A DNA stretch of 64,000 nucleotides from Candidatus Sodalis endolongispinus. Lineage in GTDB: Bacteria > Pseudomonadota > Gammaproteobacteria > Enterobacterales > Enterobacteriaceae. Below the pieces are notes generated by a model. The model was not told the origin of the DNA, did not search any database, and was given only the letters and a program-made list of their open reading frames with translations. The stretch covers positions 558,001 through 622,000 of the forward strand of contig NZ_JAFJYC010000002.1 in assembly GCF_018777395.1 (NCBI RefSeq), given 5' to 3'. The position numbers and the translations under genes are program-made. Below are positions 30,000-39,531 of this stretch, one piece after another (within the stretch, counting starts at the first letter, position 1; each line of letters begins with the position of its first letter).

Positions 30000-30599
30000 G
30001 GCGAACCTCGCTTGTCGCCTTCACAGGCGTCAGATGAATTAAAATATGTTACAAATCAACATATTAACAAAAACACCCGCGCCATTATACAGGATTATCC
30101 TGCCGCTGTAAGCTTTATCTTCTCCCCACAGGCACGGTGGTGGCAACGGGCCGCATCAGTCTGCGGCGGCAGCACGACAGCGGTCGCGCGGCCAAAGCCC
30201 CTTTCGTGCTAGCGGCGGTGGCGGTCAGTGGCGGCGGCGCGAGTCTCTGATTAGACCGCAAGCAGAGATAACACCTTTTTCACCGCATTTGAGACACCAC
30301 CCGCGCAGCGCTGGCCTACTACCACTTACATTGGTGCACTCCCCGCGTAGCGCTGGCCTACTGCCACGCACATTGGTGCCCAGCCCGCGCAGCGCTGGCT
30401 TTCTGCGCCGTGCCTTGAAGCACCGCCAGCGCCGGTCTACCCACCTCCGCCCCGCTTTGACGTGCCTTCCGTGCGGGGATGGCCCGTTTCTCGGCACCAG
30501 TTAGCCGCCAGCGCGGAACCGCGGCACATTCGCTTCCTGTTCTCACACGCCGTCCGGCTATTGCGTCAGTTCGTCACGTCGCACCCGTCGGCGCTTGCG
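30000..30599. other. Gap between rluB and yciO with repeats
   Basis: About 600 bp where E. coli has a very short spacer in the rnm-yciO-rluB operon. The segment near rluB is AT-rich (30040-30100), then GC-rich CGGCGG runs, then a 42-bp tandem repeat at 30300-30410. No gene is recognised on either strand. Confidence 0.6.
30300..30410. repeat. 42-bp tandem repeat, about 2.6 copies
   Basis: Units begin at 30300, 30342 and 30384 with CCCGCG[C/T]AGCGCTGGC. Units 1 and 2 agree over nearly the full 42 bp (shared CCTACT, then ACATTGGTGC); unit 3 matches only for its first 20 bp or so. The unit length is a multiple of three, but the frames through it resemble no protein I know. Confidence 0.8.
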
Positions 30600-31220
30600 T
30601 CACAGGAACGGCGAGACATCGCCTACCCCCTGGCGCACCACCTGCGGCGTCGGGTCGGTCAAGTCGATTACTGTCGTCGGCTTCTGGCCGAGAAAGCCGC
30701 CGTGGATCACCAGATCGACCTGTTTACCAAGGCGATCACGAATGGATTCCGGGTCCGACTCGGCAAAATCATTGCCTGGCAGCATCAAGGTCGTCGACAT
30801 CATCGGCTCATCCAGGGCCTCAAGCAGCGCCAATGCAATAGGGTTGGCCGGCACGCGCAGGCCGATGGTTTTGCGTTTGTCGCTCATCATCCGGAGCGGC
30901 ACTTCCTTGGTGGCCTTAAGGATAAAGGTATATTTGCCGTGGGTGTTGTTTTTCATCAGTCTGAACGCCTGATTGTCCACCTGCGCATAGGTGGACAATT
31001 CAGAAAGATCGCGGCATACCAGCGTAAAATTATGGTGACCGTCCAACTGGCGAATGCGGCAAATGCGCTCCATAGCCGTTTTGTCTTCAAGCTGGCAGCC
31101 CAAGGCATAGCCGGAGTCGGTAGGATAGACGATGACCGCGCCTTTGCGCAGCAGATCCACCGCCTGGCTGACCAGACGCGGCTGCGGGTTATCCGGGTGA
31201 AGGGTAAAAAACTGACTCAT
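30600..31220 (-). CDS. yciO: YciO, YrdC/Sua5-domain protein
   Basis: Its 206 residues equal the length of E. coli YciO. The YrdC-like fold is evident from VIVYPTDSGYALGC, ICRIRQLDGHHNFTLVCRDL, KRKTIGLRVPANPIAL and the end TTVIDLTDPTPQVVRQGVGD. It is related to the threonylcarbamoyl-AMP synthase TsaC but is not the main enzyme in E. coli. Start MSQFFTLHPDNPQ matches. It lies 52 bp after rnm on the same strand, probably one operon with rluB once. The gene is intact. Confidence 0.95.
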   Translation of the reverse strand: MSQFFTLHPDNPQPRLVSQAVDLLRKGAVIVYPTDSGYALGCQLEDKTAMERICRIRQLDGHHNFTLVCRDLSELSTYAQVDNQAFRLMKNNTHGKYTFILKATKEVPLRMMSDKRKTIGLRVPANPIALALLEALDEPMMSTTLMLPGNDFAESDPESIRDRLGKQVDLVIHGGFLGQKPTTVIDLTDPTPQVVRQGVGDVSPFL

Positions 31221-31272
31221 TAATCAAACACTCCTTATTAAGGCGTCCGGCAGAGGACTCTGGCAGCCTGGT

Positions 31273-32160
31273 TTATCCCTCTGCGGCTGCGTGAGGACCG
31301 GCGGCAGGCAACACCGTCCAATCACGCCAAACCGGCTCAATCCCTCCCGGCAGCCACAGTTTGCGACCCAGCTCAATCCAGGCGCAGGGTTGATGAAAAT
31401 CGGACCCTAGTGAGGCGAGAAGTCGATAATCACGGGCGTATGCCGCAAGCTGGCTCCTCTCTTGCGGCGACTGCTGGCACTGCGCGACTTCCATCGCATC
31501 GCCGCCGGCAGCGGTAAAGTGCGTCAGCAGCCGTTTCAGCCACTTGGCTGACAGGTCATAACGCCCGGGATGCGCTACTACCGCCTGTCCCCATGCCAGG
31601 TGGATCGCTTCAATCGCTTCATCTATTGTACACCACTGTGGCGGGACATAGCCGGTTTTCCCCCGCGACAGATATTTTTTAAAAACGTTGGCGACGTTGC
31701 TGGCCGCGCCAAGGCTGATTAGATAGCGCGCAAAATGGCCGCTGGTCACCAGATCGTCTTGCGCCAACTGGCGGGCTCCCTGCCAAGGATCGCGGATGCC
31801 CGCCTTGGCCAACCGCTCGGCAATGGCATGCGCGCGCGTCAGGCGGTGCGCACGCTGTGACGTCAGTAATGCCGTCAGCGCCGGGTGTCGCGGCCCGATG
31901 CCCAACCCGACGATATGGATTTCGTGATGCTGCCAAAGAGTAGAGATTTCCACCCCCGCCACCAGATTTAGCGGCAGATTGAGCGCAGCAATCGCCTCCT
32001 CAGCGGGGGAAATACCGTCGACGGTATCATGATCGGTTATCGCCAGCACATCGACGCCCATCGCTTGGGCGCGCACCACCAGTTCCCGCGGCGTGAGCAG
32101 GCCATCGGAGGCGGTAGTATGGCTGTGCAGGTCATAAATAACCCGTAAGGCTGTCGTCAT
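31273..32160 (-). CDS. rnm: RNase AM (Rnm/YciV), PHP-domain 5'-3' exoribonuclease
   Basis: The ATG at 32160 gives MTTALRVIYDLHSHTTASDG and 295 residues, against 293 in E. coli; the open upstream extension is not conserved. PHP metal motifs are in order: DLHSHTTASDG, LAITDHDTVDG, VAGVEISTLWQHHEIHIVG, AHPGRYDLSAKWLKRL and GSDFHQP. The enzyme trims 5' ends of rRNAs and degrades short RNAs. It is divergent from the trp operon, as in E. coli, and heads the rnm-yciO cluster. A TrpR-like half-site lies about 70 bp upstream of its start. No lesion is seen. Confidence 0.95.
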   Translation of the reverse strand: MTTALRVIYDLHSHTTASDGLLTPRELVVRAQAMGVDVLAITDHDTVDGISPAEEAIAALNLPLNLVAGVEISTLWQHHEIHIVGLGIGPRHPALTALLTSQRAHRLTRAHAIAERLAKAGIRDPWQGARQLAQDDLVTSGHFARYLISLGAASNVANVFKKYLSRGKTGYVPPQWCTIDEAIEAIHLAWGQAVVAHPGRYDLSAKWLKRLLTHFTAAGGDAMEVAQCQQSPQERSQLAAYARDYRLLASLGSDFHQPCAWIELGRKLWLPGGIEPVWRDWTVLPAAGPHAAAEG

Positions 32161-32270
32161 CGGCTGTGCCGTCAAGGGATCTCCACGTGGTTTTCGTTGC
32201 CCTCCATCATAGCGGTAAACCGAGCTGAATCGAACTAGTGGATTTATTTTCGTGAGTTCATCCATTATGG

Positions 32271-32304
32271 TTGACTTTTTATCTCTGAACTAGTTTACTA
32301 GTAC
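32271..32304 (+). promoter_or_regulatory. trp operon promoter and TrpR operator
   Basis: TTGACT (32271-32276) and TTTACT (32294-32299) with a 17-bp spacer form the promoter. The dyad GAACTAGTTTACTAGTAC at 32287-32304 overlaps the -10 box and is nearly identical to the E. coli trp operator. TrpR with tryptophan should repress here. Confidence 0.92.
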
Positions 32305-32336
32305 GTAGTTAAACAATGGCCTTCGAGATGCTTAAC

Positions 32337-32387
32337 ATGATGACCTTCAATACGGTAATGCTTCGCTGGTGGCGCACCTCCCTTTAG
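32337..32387 (+). CDS. trpL: trp operon leader peptide
   Basis: A 16-codon frame contains adjacent Trp codons in LRWWRTSL, the hallmark of the trp leader, and ends TAG at 32385-32387. Codons for R, T and S after the Trp pair match other enterobacterial leaders. The start is uncertain: in-frame ATGs occur at 32328, 32337, 32340 and 32358, and none has a strong ribosome-binding site. Ribosome stalling at the Trp codons would favour an antiterminator and read-through to trpE. Confidence 0.85.
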   Translation: MMTFNTVMLRWWRTSL

Positions 32388-32438
32388 CGGGTGGTGAAAT
32401 CATGCGTCGCTGTCATCAGACAGAGCAAGATCACAAAT

Positions 32439-32464
32439 AGCCCGCTGCGTTAGCGGGTTTTTTT
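32439..32464 (+). terminator. trp attenuator
   Basis: AGCCCGCT pairs with AGCGGGTT around GCGTT, directly followed by a T-run to 32464, and very like the E. coli trp attenuator. It lies 26 bp before trpE. The upstream segment around CACCTCCC and GGGTGGTG (32375-32396) can form the competing 1:2 pairing. Confidence 0.9.
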
Positions 32465-32490
32465 ATGGGCGACAATCAGGAAAATAGATA

Positions 32491-34059
32491 ATGCCAATGC
32501 CAACCAGTCACTATCAGATAGAATTGCTGCACGCGCAGGCCCCTTACCGCCCCGACCCGACCGCCATGTTCAACCAATTGTGTGGCGCCCGCCCCGCGAC
32601 GCTGTTGCTGGAATCGGCCGAGATCGATAAGAAGCATGATCTGGAAAGCATGATGGTGGTGGATAGCGCGCTGCGTATCACCGCCCTTGGCCAGACCGTC
32701 ACGCTGCAGGCGCTGAGCGCCAACGGCGCCGAGCTGCTGCCGCTGTTGGATGCCGCCTTGCCCGGGCAGGTGTCGATTGTCACCCACCCTTACGGCCGTG
32801 AATTAACCTTCCCGCCGGCGGAACAGGACGTGGATGAGGATGCCCGTCTGCGCTCGCTGTCGGTATTCGACTGTCTTCGCCTGCTACTGACGCTGGTCGG
32901 CCAGCCGGCGGATGCGCCGAAAGCGATGTTCGTCGGCGGGCTGTTCGCCTATGATCTGGTTGCCGGCTTTGAATCCTTGCCGCCGCTGCGTCCGGAACAA
33001 CGCTGCCCCGATTACTGCTTTTATCTGGCCGAAACGTTGCTTATCCTCGATCACCAGCAACAAACTTGCGAACTGCAATGCAGCCTGTTTAGCCCGAGTC
33101 CGTCGGAAAAGCAGCGGTTGCAGTACCGGCTTGAGCAACTACAACATCAGCTAAGCCAAGCGCCGGAGCCCATTCCGCACCAGGTCATCGACACCATGAC
33201 ATTGACCTGCAGCCAGAGTGACGAAGAGTACGGCCAGGTCGTGCGCCGGATGCAGCAGGCGATCCGCGAAGGGGAAATTTTCCAGGTGGTGCCCTCGCGG
33301 CGTTTCTCCCTTACCTGTCCTTCGGCGCTCGCCGCCTACCACACGTTGAAGAAAAGCAATCCCAGCCCGTATATGTTTTTTATGCAAGACAACGAGTTCA
33401 CCTTGTTTGGCGCCTCGCCGGAAAGCTCGCTGAAATACGCCCCGGATACCGGACAGATTGAAATTTACCCGATCGCCGGCACCCGTCCGCGCGGCCGGCG
33501 CGCCGACGGCACGCTGGATGCCGATCTCGACAGCCGTATTGAACTGGAAATGCGCGCCGACCATAAAGAGCTGGCCGAACATTTGATGCTGGTGGACTTG
33601 GCCCGCAACGATCTGGCGCGTATTTGCGAGCCGGGCACCCGTTATGTGGCGGATTTGACCAAAGTCGATCGCTACTCCTTCGTGATGCATTTGGTATCGC
33701 GGGTCGTCGGTCAGCTGCGCGCCGATCTCGACGTACTGCACGCCTACCGCGCCTGCATGAATATGGGCACCCTGAGCGGGGCGCCGAAAGTCCGCGCGAT
33801 GCAGCTTATTGCCGAGGCGGAAGGGGAACGCCGCGGGAGTTACGGTGGCGCAATCGGGTATTTCACCGCCGCCGGCGCGCTCGATACTTGTATCGTAATC
33901 CGTTCCGCCTACGTTGAAGACGGCATTGCCACGGTGCAGGCCGGCGCAGGCGTAGTGCTGGATTCCGTTCCGCAGGCGGAAGCCGACGAAAGCCGCAACA
34001 AAGCGCGTGCCGTGTTGCGCGCCATTGCCACCGCCCACGACGCAAAGGAGCTGTTCTGA
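32491..34059 (+). CDS. trpE: TrpE, anthranilate synthase component I
   Basis: TrpE makes anthranilate from chorismate and ammonia supplied by TrpG. The 522-residue protein is colinear with the E. coli enzyme. The feedback element LLLESAEI is near residue 38, and the chorismate-binding core includes [45 protein letters not shown] and [12 protein letters not shown]. Its TGA overlaps the trpG ATG by one base, giving translational coupling. First structural gene of an intact trpEGDC(F)BA operon. Confidence 0.97.
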   Translation: MPMPTSHYQIELLHAQAPYRPDPTAMFNQLCGARPATLLLESAEIDKKHDLESMMVVDSALRITALGQTVTLQALSANGAELLPLLDAALPGQVSIVTHPYGRELTFPPAEQDVDEDARLRSLSVFDCLRLLLTLVGQPADAPKAMFVGGLFAYDLVAGFESLPPLRPEQRCPDYCFYLAETLLILDHQQQTCELQCSLFSPSPSEKQRLQYRLEQLQHQLSQAPEPIPHQVIDTMTLTCSQSDEEYGQVVRRMQQAIREGEIFQVVPSRRFSLTCPSALAAYHTLKKSNPSPYMFFMQDNEFTLFGASPESSLKYAPDTGQIEIYPIAGTRPRGRRADGTLDADLDSRIELEMRADHKELAEHLMLVDLARNDLARICEPGTRYVADLTKVDRYSFVMHLVSRVVGQLRADLDVLHAYRACMNMGTLSGAPKVRAMQLIAEAEGERRGSYGGAIGYFTAAGALDTCIVIRSAYVEDGIATVQAGAGVVLDSVPQAEADESRNKARAVLRAIATAHDAKELF

Positions 34060-34637
34060 TGGCCGATATTCTGTTACTCGATAATGTCGACTCGTTCACC
34101 TATAACCTGGTGGATCAGCTGCGCGCCAACCATCACCGGGTGGTGATTTACCGCAACCGGTTGCCGGCCGCCCTCATAATGCGCGCGCTTGCCGAAATGG
34201 AAAATCCGATCCTGATGCTGTCGCCGGGACCCGGCGCACCGGCCCAGGCGGGCTGCATGCCGGAGTTGCTCACGTCGTTGCGCGGCCTGTTACCGATTAT
34301 CGGCATCTGCCTGGGCCATCAGGCGATAGTAGAAGCCTACGGTGGCCATGTTGGCCAGGCGGGCGAGATTCTGCACGGTAAAGCGTCGCCCATCCGCCAC
34401 GACAACCAGGGCATGTTCGCCGGACTGCCGAATCCGCTGCCGGTGGCGCGCTATCATTCGCTGGTCGGCAGTCAGGTGCCGGCAACGCTCACGGTCAACG
34501 CCCACTATAACGACATGGTGATGGCGGTACGCAATGATGCCGATCGAGTCTGCGGCTTTCAGTTCCACCCCGAATCCATTTTAACCACCCAGGGGGGGCA
34601 TTTGTTAAATCAGACGCTCGCTTGGGCACGGGCGTAA
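34059..34637 (+). CDS. trpG: TrpG, anthranilate synthase glutamine amidotransferase
   Basis: This class I glutamine amidotransferase of 192 residues supplies ammonia to TrpE. The nucleophile Cys lies in [16 protein letters not shown]; oxyanion and triad partners appear as [10 protein letters not shown] and [10 protein letters not shown]. In E. coli and Salmonella this domain is fused to TrpD; here it ends with TAA at 34635-34637, and trpD starts 17 bp later with its own site (AAGGA). The split arrangement is the one seen in Serratia and Yersinia. Confidence 0.96.
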   Translation: MADILLLDNVDSFTYNLVDQLRANHHRVVIYRNRLPAALIMRALAEMENPILMLSPGPGAPAQAGCMPELLTSLRGLLPIIGICLGHQAIVEAYGGHVGQAGEILHGKASPIRHDNQGMFAGLPNPLPVARYHSLVGSQVPATLTVNAHYNDMVMAVRNDADRVCGFQFHPESILTTQGGHLLNQTLAWARA

Positions 34638-34653
34638 TCACAAGGACTTTTCC

Positions 34654-35652
34654 ATGCAAGCGATACTGGAACATCTCTATCAGGGCGGGCGTATCAGCCG
34701 CGAAAAAAGCCAGAAGCTGTTCGCGGCCATCATTCAAGGGCAACTGGCCCCGGAACAGCTGGCGGCTGCGCTTATCAGCATGAAGGTGCGTGGCGGATAT
34801 CCCGAGGAAATCGCCGGTGCCGCCGGCGCGCTGTTGGCCGACGCCAGTCCGTTTCCGCGCCCGGATTATCCGTTTGCCGATATCGTCGGCACCGGCGGCG
34901 ACGGCAGCAATAGCATCAACATCTCCACCGCCAGCGCTATCGTCGCAGCCGGCTGCGGCGCCCGGGTGGCCAAGCACGGCAACCGCAGCATTTCAAGTCG
35001 CTCAGGCTCGTCTGACCTGCTGGCGGCGTTCGGTATCCGGCTGGATATGCCGGCGGCGCTGTCGCGTCAGGCGTTGGATGAACTGGGCATGTGCTTTTTG
35101 TTCGCCCCACAGTATCATGCCGGTTTTCGACATGCGATGCCGGTACGTCAGCTTCTGAAAACACGTACCATTTTTAATGTGCTAGGCCCGCTGATAAACC
35201 CGGCCCGGCCGCCGCTGGCGCTGATTGGCGTCTACAGCCCGGAGCTGGTGTTGACGATTGCCGAAACGCTGCGCGTGTTGGGTTATCAACGCGCCGCGGT
35301 GGTGCACGGCGGCGGCATGGACGAAGTCGCGCTGCATGCGCCGACCCAGGTGGCTGAGCTGCGCGAGGGGACGATTGAGAGCTATACTTTAAACGCGGCA
35401 GATTTTGGCCTGTCGCCCCAGCCTGCAGAGGCCCTGCGCGGGGGGTCGCCGGAAGAAAACCGTGACATTTTGGCACGTTTGTTACAAGGTAAAGGTGAAC
35501 ACGCACATGAATCGGCAGTCGCCGCCAACGTGGCCCTGCTGCTCAAATTGTTCGGGCAGGAAAATCTCCGTGACAACACTCATCGGGCGCTGGAGGAAAT
35601 TCACAGCGGCGACCCCTATGCGCGCGTGATGGCATTGGCAGAAAGAGGATAA
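34654..35652 (+). CDS. trpD: TrpD, anthranilate phosphoribosyltransferase
   Basis: TrpD joins anthranilate to PRPP. The 332 residues begin [15 protein letters not shown]. Substrate motifs are present: the glycine-rich PRPP loop [36 protein letters not shown], and VHGGGMDEV for the metal-binding region. Length and domains correspond to the C-terminal part of E. coli TrpGD. The gene ends 7 bp before trpC. No lesion is seen. Confidence 0.96.
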   Translation: MQAILEHLYQGGRISREKSQKLFAAIIQGQLAPEQLAAALISMKVRGGYPEEIAGAAGALLADASPFPRPDYPFADIVGTGGDGSNSINISTASAIVAAGCGARVAKHGNRSISSRSGSSDLLAAFGIRLDMPAALSRQALDELGMCFLFAPQYHAGFRHAMPVRQLLKTRTIFNVLGPLINPARPPLALIGVYSPELVLTIAETLRVLGYQRAAVVHGGGMDEVALHAPTQVAELREGTIESYTLNAADFGLSPQPAEALRGGSPEENRDILARLLQGKGEHAHESAVAANVALLLKLFGQENLRDNTHRALEEIHSGDPYARVMALAERG

Positions 35653-35659
35653 GACAGCA

Positions 35660-37012
35660 ATGAAGGACACGGTACTTGCGAAAATCGTCGCAGATAAATA
35701 TGAATGGGTTGCCGGGCAGCAACGGCTTAAGCCGTTGGACAGTTTTCGCCATCAGGTTGCGCACAGCACACGCAGTTTTTATCACGCGCTGTCCGGGACC
35801 CGCACCGCATTTATTCTGGAATGCAAAAAGGCGTCGCCGTCCAAGGGCCTGATCCGCGCCGATTTCGACCCGGTCGCCATTGCGGGCGTTTACCGGCATT
35901 ACGCTGCCGCGATTTCGGTATTGACCGATGAGAAATATTTTCAAGGCAGCTTTGATTATCTGCTAGAGGTGAGCCGCTCGGTAAGCCAGCCGGTCTTATG
36001 CAAAGATTTTATAGTCGATCCCTGGCAGATTTACTTCGCGCGCCTGCATCAGGCGGACGCCGTTCTGCTGATGTTGTCCGTGCTTGACGACGACACCTAC
36101 CGCGCACTGGCGGCGGTGGCCCACAGCCTGAACATGGGCGTGTTGACCGAAGTCATCAGCGACGAAGAGCGCGAGCGCGCCATTGCCCTGGAAGCGAAAG
36201 TGGTGGGCATTAACAATCGCGACCTGCGCGATCTGTCGATTGATTTGAACCGCACCCGCACGCTCGGTCCGCGGCTGCCGGCGGGGGTGACGGTCATCAG
36301 CGAGTCGGGCATTAATCACTATCGCCAGGTGCGTGAGCTCAGCCACTACGCCAACGGCTTCTTGATTGGCAGCGCGCTGATGTCGGAGCCCGACTTGACG
36401 ATGGCGGTGCGTCGGGTTATATTGGGCGAAAATAAGGTGTGCGGTCTTACCCGCGCCGTCGATGCCCGCGCCGCCCTGGAAGCGGGCGCGATATACGGCG
36501 GGCTGATTTTTGTCCCCGGCTCGCCACGGTGTGTGGATATAGATACCGCCCGCACCGTGATAGCCGGCGCGGCGCTGCGCTATGTCGGCGTGTTTCGCGA
36601 TGCACCGGTGGCAGACGTCGCCGCGACCGCCCGCGCGCTGTCGCTGGCGGCAGTCCAGCTGCACGGCGACGAAGATCAGCGCTATATCGATGCGCTGCGC
36701 CACGCCCTGCCGCCCGAGTGTAGCATCTGGAAAGCGCTGGATATGCGTCACGCCCTGCCGGCGCGTGACCTGGCCCAGGTCGATCGCTATGTGCTGGACA
36801 ACGGCGGCGGCAATCCTTTTGACTGGTCGCTGTTAAACGGCGACACGCTGGATGACGTCATGCTGGCGGGTGGACTGGCGGCGGACAACTGCGTGGCGGC
36901 TGCCCGTCTTGGCTGCGTCGGACTCGATTTCAACTCCGACGTGGAAAGCGCGCCGGGTATCAAAGATCATCATAAACTGGCTACGGTATTTCAGACGCTG
37001 CGCGCCTATTAA
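35660..37012 (+). CDS. trpC: TrpC(F), indole-3-glycerol phosphate synthase / phosphoribosylanthranilate isomerase
   Basis: This is a bifunctional 450-residue enzyme of two TIM barrels. The IGPS half (residues 1-256) shows FILECKKASPSKG, VLCKDFIVDPWQIY, GINNRDLRDLSIDLNRT and VISESGI. The PRAI half (about 257-450) shows VCGLTRAVDARAALEAGAIY, with the catalytic Cys, and the closing LDFNSDVESAPGIKDHHKL. Fusion of the two is normal in enterobacteria. The ribosome-binding site lies inside the end of trpD. Confidence 0.97.
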   Translation: MKDTVLAKIVADKYEWVAGQQRLKPLDSFRHQVAHSTRSFYHALSGTRTAFILECKKASPSKGLIRADFDPVAIAGVYRHYAAAISVLTDEKYFQGSFDYLLEVSRSVSQPVLCKDFIVDPWQIYFARLHQADAVLLMLSVLDDDTYRALAAVAHSLNMGVLTEVISDEERERAIALEAKVVGINNRDLRDLSIDLNRTRTLGPRLPAGVTVISESGINHYRQVRELSHYANGFLIGSALMSEPDLTMAVRRVILGENKVCGLTRAVDARAALEAGAIYGGLIFVPGSPRCVDIDTARTVIAGAALRYVGVFRDAPVADVAATARALSLAAVQLHGDEDQRYIDALRHALPPECSIWKALDMRHALPARDLAQVDRYVLDNGGGNPFDWSLLNGDTLDDVMLAGGLAADNCVAAARLGCVGLDFNSDVESAPGIKDHHKLATVFQTLRAY

Positions 37013-37045
37013 CCTTCAGCCTGACACCATGAGAGACAACCAAGC

Positions 37046-38236
37046 ATGACACGACTCAACCCCTATTTTGGCGAATTTGGCGGCATGTATGTCCCGCAAA
37101 TTCTGATGCCGGCGCTGATTCAATTGGAAGACGCGTTCGTCAGAGCCCAGAGCGAACCGGCGTTCCAGGCCGAACTCAGCGATTTACTGATTAACTACGC
37201 CGGCCGGCCGACACCGCTCACGCTGTGCCGCAACCTGACCGTCGGTACCCGGACCAAACTTTATCTCAAACGAGAAGACTTGCTGCACGGCGGCGCCCAT
37301 AAAACCAACCAAGTGCTGGGGCAAGCGCTGCTGGCTAAACGGATGGGCAAAACCGAAATCATCGCCGAAACCGGCGCCGGTCAGCACGGCGTGGCCTCGG
37401 CCCTGTCCTCAGCATTGTTGGGACTGAAATGCCGTATTTATATGGGCGCCAAAGACATCGAACGCCAATCGCCCAACGTGTTTCGCATGCGGCTGATGGG
37501 CGCCGAAGTCATTCCGGTGCACAGCGGCTCATCCACCTTAAAAGACGCCTGCAACGAAGCGTTGCGCGATTGGTCCGACAGCTATGAACGTGCCCACTAC
37601 ATGCTCGGCACCGCCGCCGGCCCGCATCCGTTCCCGACCATCGTGCGCGAATTCCAGCGGATGATCGGCGAAGAGACGCGCGCGCAGATGCAAGAGCACG
37701 AACAGTGCCTGCCGGATGCGGTCATCGCCTGCGTTGGCGGCGGCTCCAACGCCATCGGCATGTTCGCCGATTTCATCGATGAACCAGCGGTTCGCCTGAT
37801 AGGCGTAGAGCCTGGCGGCCTGGGTATCGAGACCGGACAGCATGGGGCGTCGTTAAAACACGGCCGCACCGGCATCTATTTCGGCATGAAGTCGCCGATG
37901 ATGCAGTCCGCCGAAGGGCAGATTGAGGAATCTTATTCCATTTCGGCCGGCCTGGATTTTCCCTCGGTGGGTCCTCAGCATGCCTACCTTGATAGCATCG
38001 GCCGGGCGGAGTACGTGTCGGTTACCGATGAGGAAGCCCTGGACGCGTTCCGACGCCTCTCCCGTCATGAGGGCATTATTCCGGCGCTGGAATCGTCCCA
38101 TGCGCTGGCCCACGCACTAAGAATGATACAAGCGGAGCCGGAGAAAGAGCAGATCTTGGTGGTTAACCTGTCGGGGCGCGGCGATAAAGATATTTTCACC
38201 GTTCATGATATTCTAAAGGCGCGAGGAGACATTTAA
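37046..38236 (+). CDS. trpB: TrpB, tryptophan synthase beta chain
   Basis: TrpB condenses indole with serine using PLP. The 396-residue protein begins [20 protein letters not shown]. The PLP lysine lies in [17 protein letters not shown], the phosphate loop in [12 protein letters not shown], and the COMM region near [12 protein letters not shown]. The C-terminus [19 protein letters not shown] is normal. Its TAA overlaps the trpA ATG by one base. The gene is intact. Confidence 0.97.
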   Translation: MTRLNPYFGEFGGMYVPQILMPALIQLEDAFVRAQSEPAFQAELSDLLINYAGRPTPLTLCRNLTVGTRTKLYLKREDLLHGGAHKTNQVLGQALLAKRMGKTEIIAETGAGQHGVASALSSALLGLKCRIYMGAKDIERQSPNVFRMRLMGAEVIPVHSGSSTLKDACNEALRDWSDSYERAHYMLGTAAGPHPFPTIVREFQRMIGEETRAQMQEHEQCLPDAVIACVGGGSNAIGMFADFIDEPAVRLIGVEPGGLGIETGQHGASLKHGRTGIYFGMKSPMMQSAEGQIEESYSISAGLDFPSVGPQHAYLDSIGRAEYVSVTDEEALDAFRRLSRHEGIIPALESSHALAHALRMIQAEPEKEQILVVNLSGRGDKDIFTVHDILKARGDI

Positions 38237-39042
38237 TGGAACGCTATCAGCAATTATTCAACCAGCTGGCGGCGCGCCAGGAAGGCGCATTTGTGCCCTT
38301 TGTAACGCTTGGCGATCCCAATCCCGCGCTTTCGCTACGCATCATCGATACGTTGATTGACGCCGGCGCCGATGCACTGGAGCTGGGCATCTCGTTCTCC
38401 GATCCGCTGGCGGACGGCCCCACTATCCAAAACGCCAACCTGCGCGCGTTTGCCTCCGGCGTCACGCCGACGCACTGTTTTGAAATGCTGGCAACGATTC
38501 GTCTAAAATACCCCGCGATACCGATAGGTTTATTGATGTATGCCAATCTGGTCTACAACGAGGGGATAGATGCTTTTTACGCCCACTGCGCCGAAGTCGG
38601 CGTCGACTCGGTGCTGGTGGCGGATGTGCCGCTGCAAGAAAGTCTGCCGTTTCGCCAGGCCGCCATGCGACATGGCGTGGCGCCCATTTTTATCTGCCCG
38701 CCCAACGCTTGCGATGATTTGCTGCGCGAAATCGCCTCCCACGGCCGGGGATATACCTACCTGCTCTCGCGCACCGGCGTTACCGGCAGTGAGAAACGGG
38801 CGAATAAGCCGCTCAAGCATCTGGTCGATACCCTGAAGGAATACCATGCCGCGCCGACGCTACAGGGATTCGGCATCTCCGAACCTGAACAGGTCCGTGT
38901 CGCGCTTGAGGCTGGCACGGCAGGCGCCATCTCCGGCTCGGCCATTGTGCGTATTATCGAAAAGCATGAGGATAATCCCGACTTGATGCTGGAAAAATTG
39001 GCCCGTTTCGTGCGAGAACTAAAGGCGGCGACCCGCGATTGA
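38236..39042 (+). CDS. trpA: TrpA, tryptophan synthase alpha chain
   Basis: TrpA cleaves indole-3-glycerol phosphate and channels indole to TrpB. The 268-residue TIM barrel equals the E. coli length. Catalytic Glu49 and Asp60 are in [17 protein letters not shown]. Residue 53 is Ser where the family almost always has Pro (ELGIPFSDP). Loop 6 ([16 protein letters not shown]) and the phosphate site ([17 protein letters not shown]) are present. Last gene of the operon. Confidence 0.96.
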   Translation: MERYQQLFNQLAARQEGAFVPFVTLGDPNPALSLRIIDTLIDAGADALELGISFSDPLADGPTIQNANLRAFASGVTPTHCFEMLATIRLKYPAIPIGLLMYANLVYNEGIDAFYAHCAEVGVDSVLVADVPLQESLPFRQAAMRHGVAPIFICPPNACDDLLREIASHGRGYTYLLSRTGVTGSEKRANKPLKHLVDTLKEYHAAPTLQGFGISEPEQVRVALEAGTAGAISGSAIVRIIEKHEDNPDLMLEKLARFVRELKAATRD

Positions 39043-39077
39043 CTGGCGCAAACGCAATTTATCATTAACAATATCAA

Positions 39078-39105
39078 TGCCGGGCATCCCCAGGGGGTCC
39101 CGGCA
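39078..39105 (+). terminator. Hairpin after trpA, possible trp operon terminator
   Basis: TGCCGGG (39078-39084) pairs exactly with CCCGGCA (39099-39105), with further CCCC/GGGG pairing possible inside. No T-run follows, so termination may need Rho or the stem may protect the 3' end, as at the E. coli trp t site. Confidence 0.55.
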
Positions 39106-39157
39106 AAGCAACCAAGCATAAAACGACAACGCATTCCATCAATGAGAGACTATAAAC

Positions 39158-39466
39158 GTGTGGAAAGTCGCCGCCAGCCTGTTAACCCCTTTGATATTGG
39201 TCTTCGCGCTAAACGGTTGTGCGCCGACCGCCAAGTCTGAAGGCACCGGTGGCTATATTGACGATACGGTTATCACCGCGAAAGTGAAATCGGAATTGGT
39301 ACGCGACGATCGCCTGAAAGCGCGGGAAATCAATGTGGAAACGTTTAAAGGCCGCGTACAGTTGAGCGGTTTTGTGGGCTCCGCCACCGATGCCAGCCTG
39401 GCGGTTCAGGCCGCGCGCGGGGTTGCCGGCGTCAAGTCGGTGGAAAACGATATGCAAATCAAATAA
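39158..39466 (+). CDS. BON-domain lipoprotein (OsmY/YraP-like)
   Basis: This short lipoprotein starts at GTG 39158 after GAGAG. A signal sequence ends in lipobox LNGC with Cys21. The mature part is one BON domain (YIDDTVITAKVKSELV, then INVETFKGRVQLSGFV and the end GVAGVKSVENDMQIK), which binds phospholipid membranes in relatives. It has 102 residues and stands alone between trpA and ompW, with its own terminator. Similar single-BON proteins occur near trpA in Serratia-type genomes. Specific role unknown. Confidence 0.85.
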   Translation: MWKVAASLLTPLILVFALNGCAPTAKSEGTGGYIDDTVITAKVKSELVRDDRLKAREINVETFKGRVQLSGFVGSATDASLAVQAARGVAGVKSVENDMQIK

Positions 39467-39494
39467 CCCACGCCTGAGTTACGTCTTACATCGT

Positions 39495-39516
39495 GGGCGC
39501 GCTTGCGCCCTTTTTT
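39495..39516 (+). terminator. Rho-independent terminator after the BON lipoprotein gene
   Basis: GGGCGC (39495-39500) and GCGCCC (39505-39510) pair around GCTT, with T6 following. The stem lies just downstream of the lipoprotein gene and next to the convergent ompW end. Confidence 0.88.
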
Positions 39517-39531
39517 GTTGGCCGACAACCA

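Noticed and set aside
30300..30410. CRISPR array
   Set aside because: Units abut directly with no unique spacers, copies are few and diverged, and no cas gene is near. The same holds for the 91-, 40- and 35-bp arrays.
34627..34660. Frameshift splitting a trpGD fusion
   Set aside because: trpG ends in a normal TAA, trpD has its own ribosome-binding site, and both have complete domains. A split arrangement is normal in Serratia- and Yersinia-like genomes.
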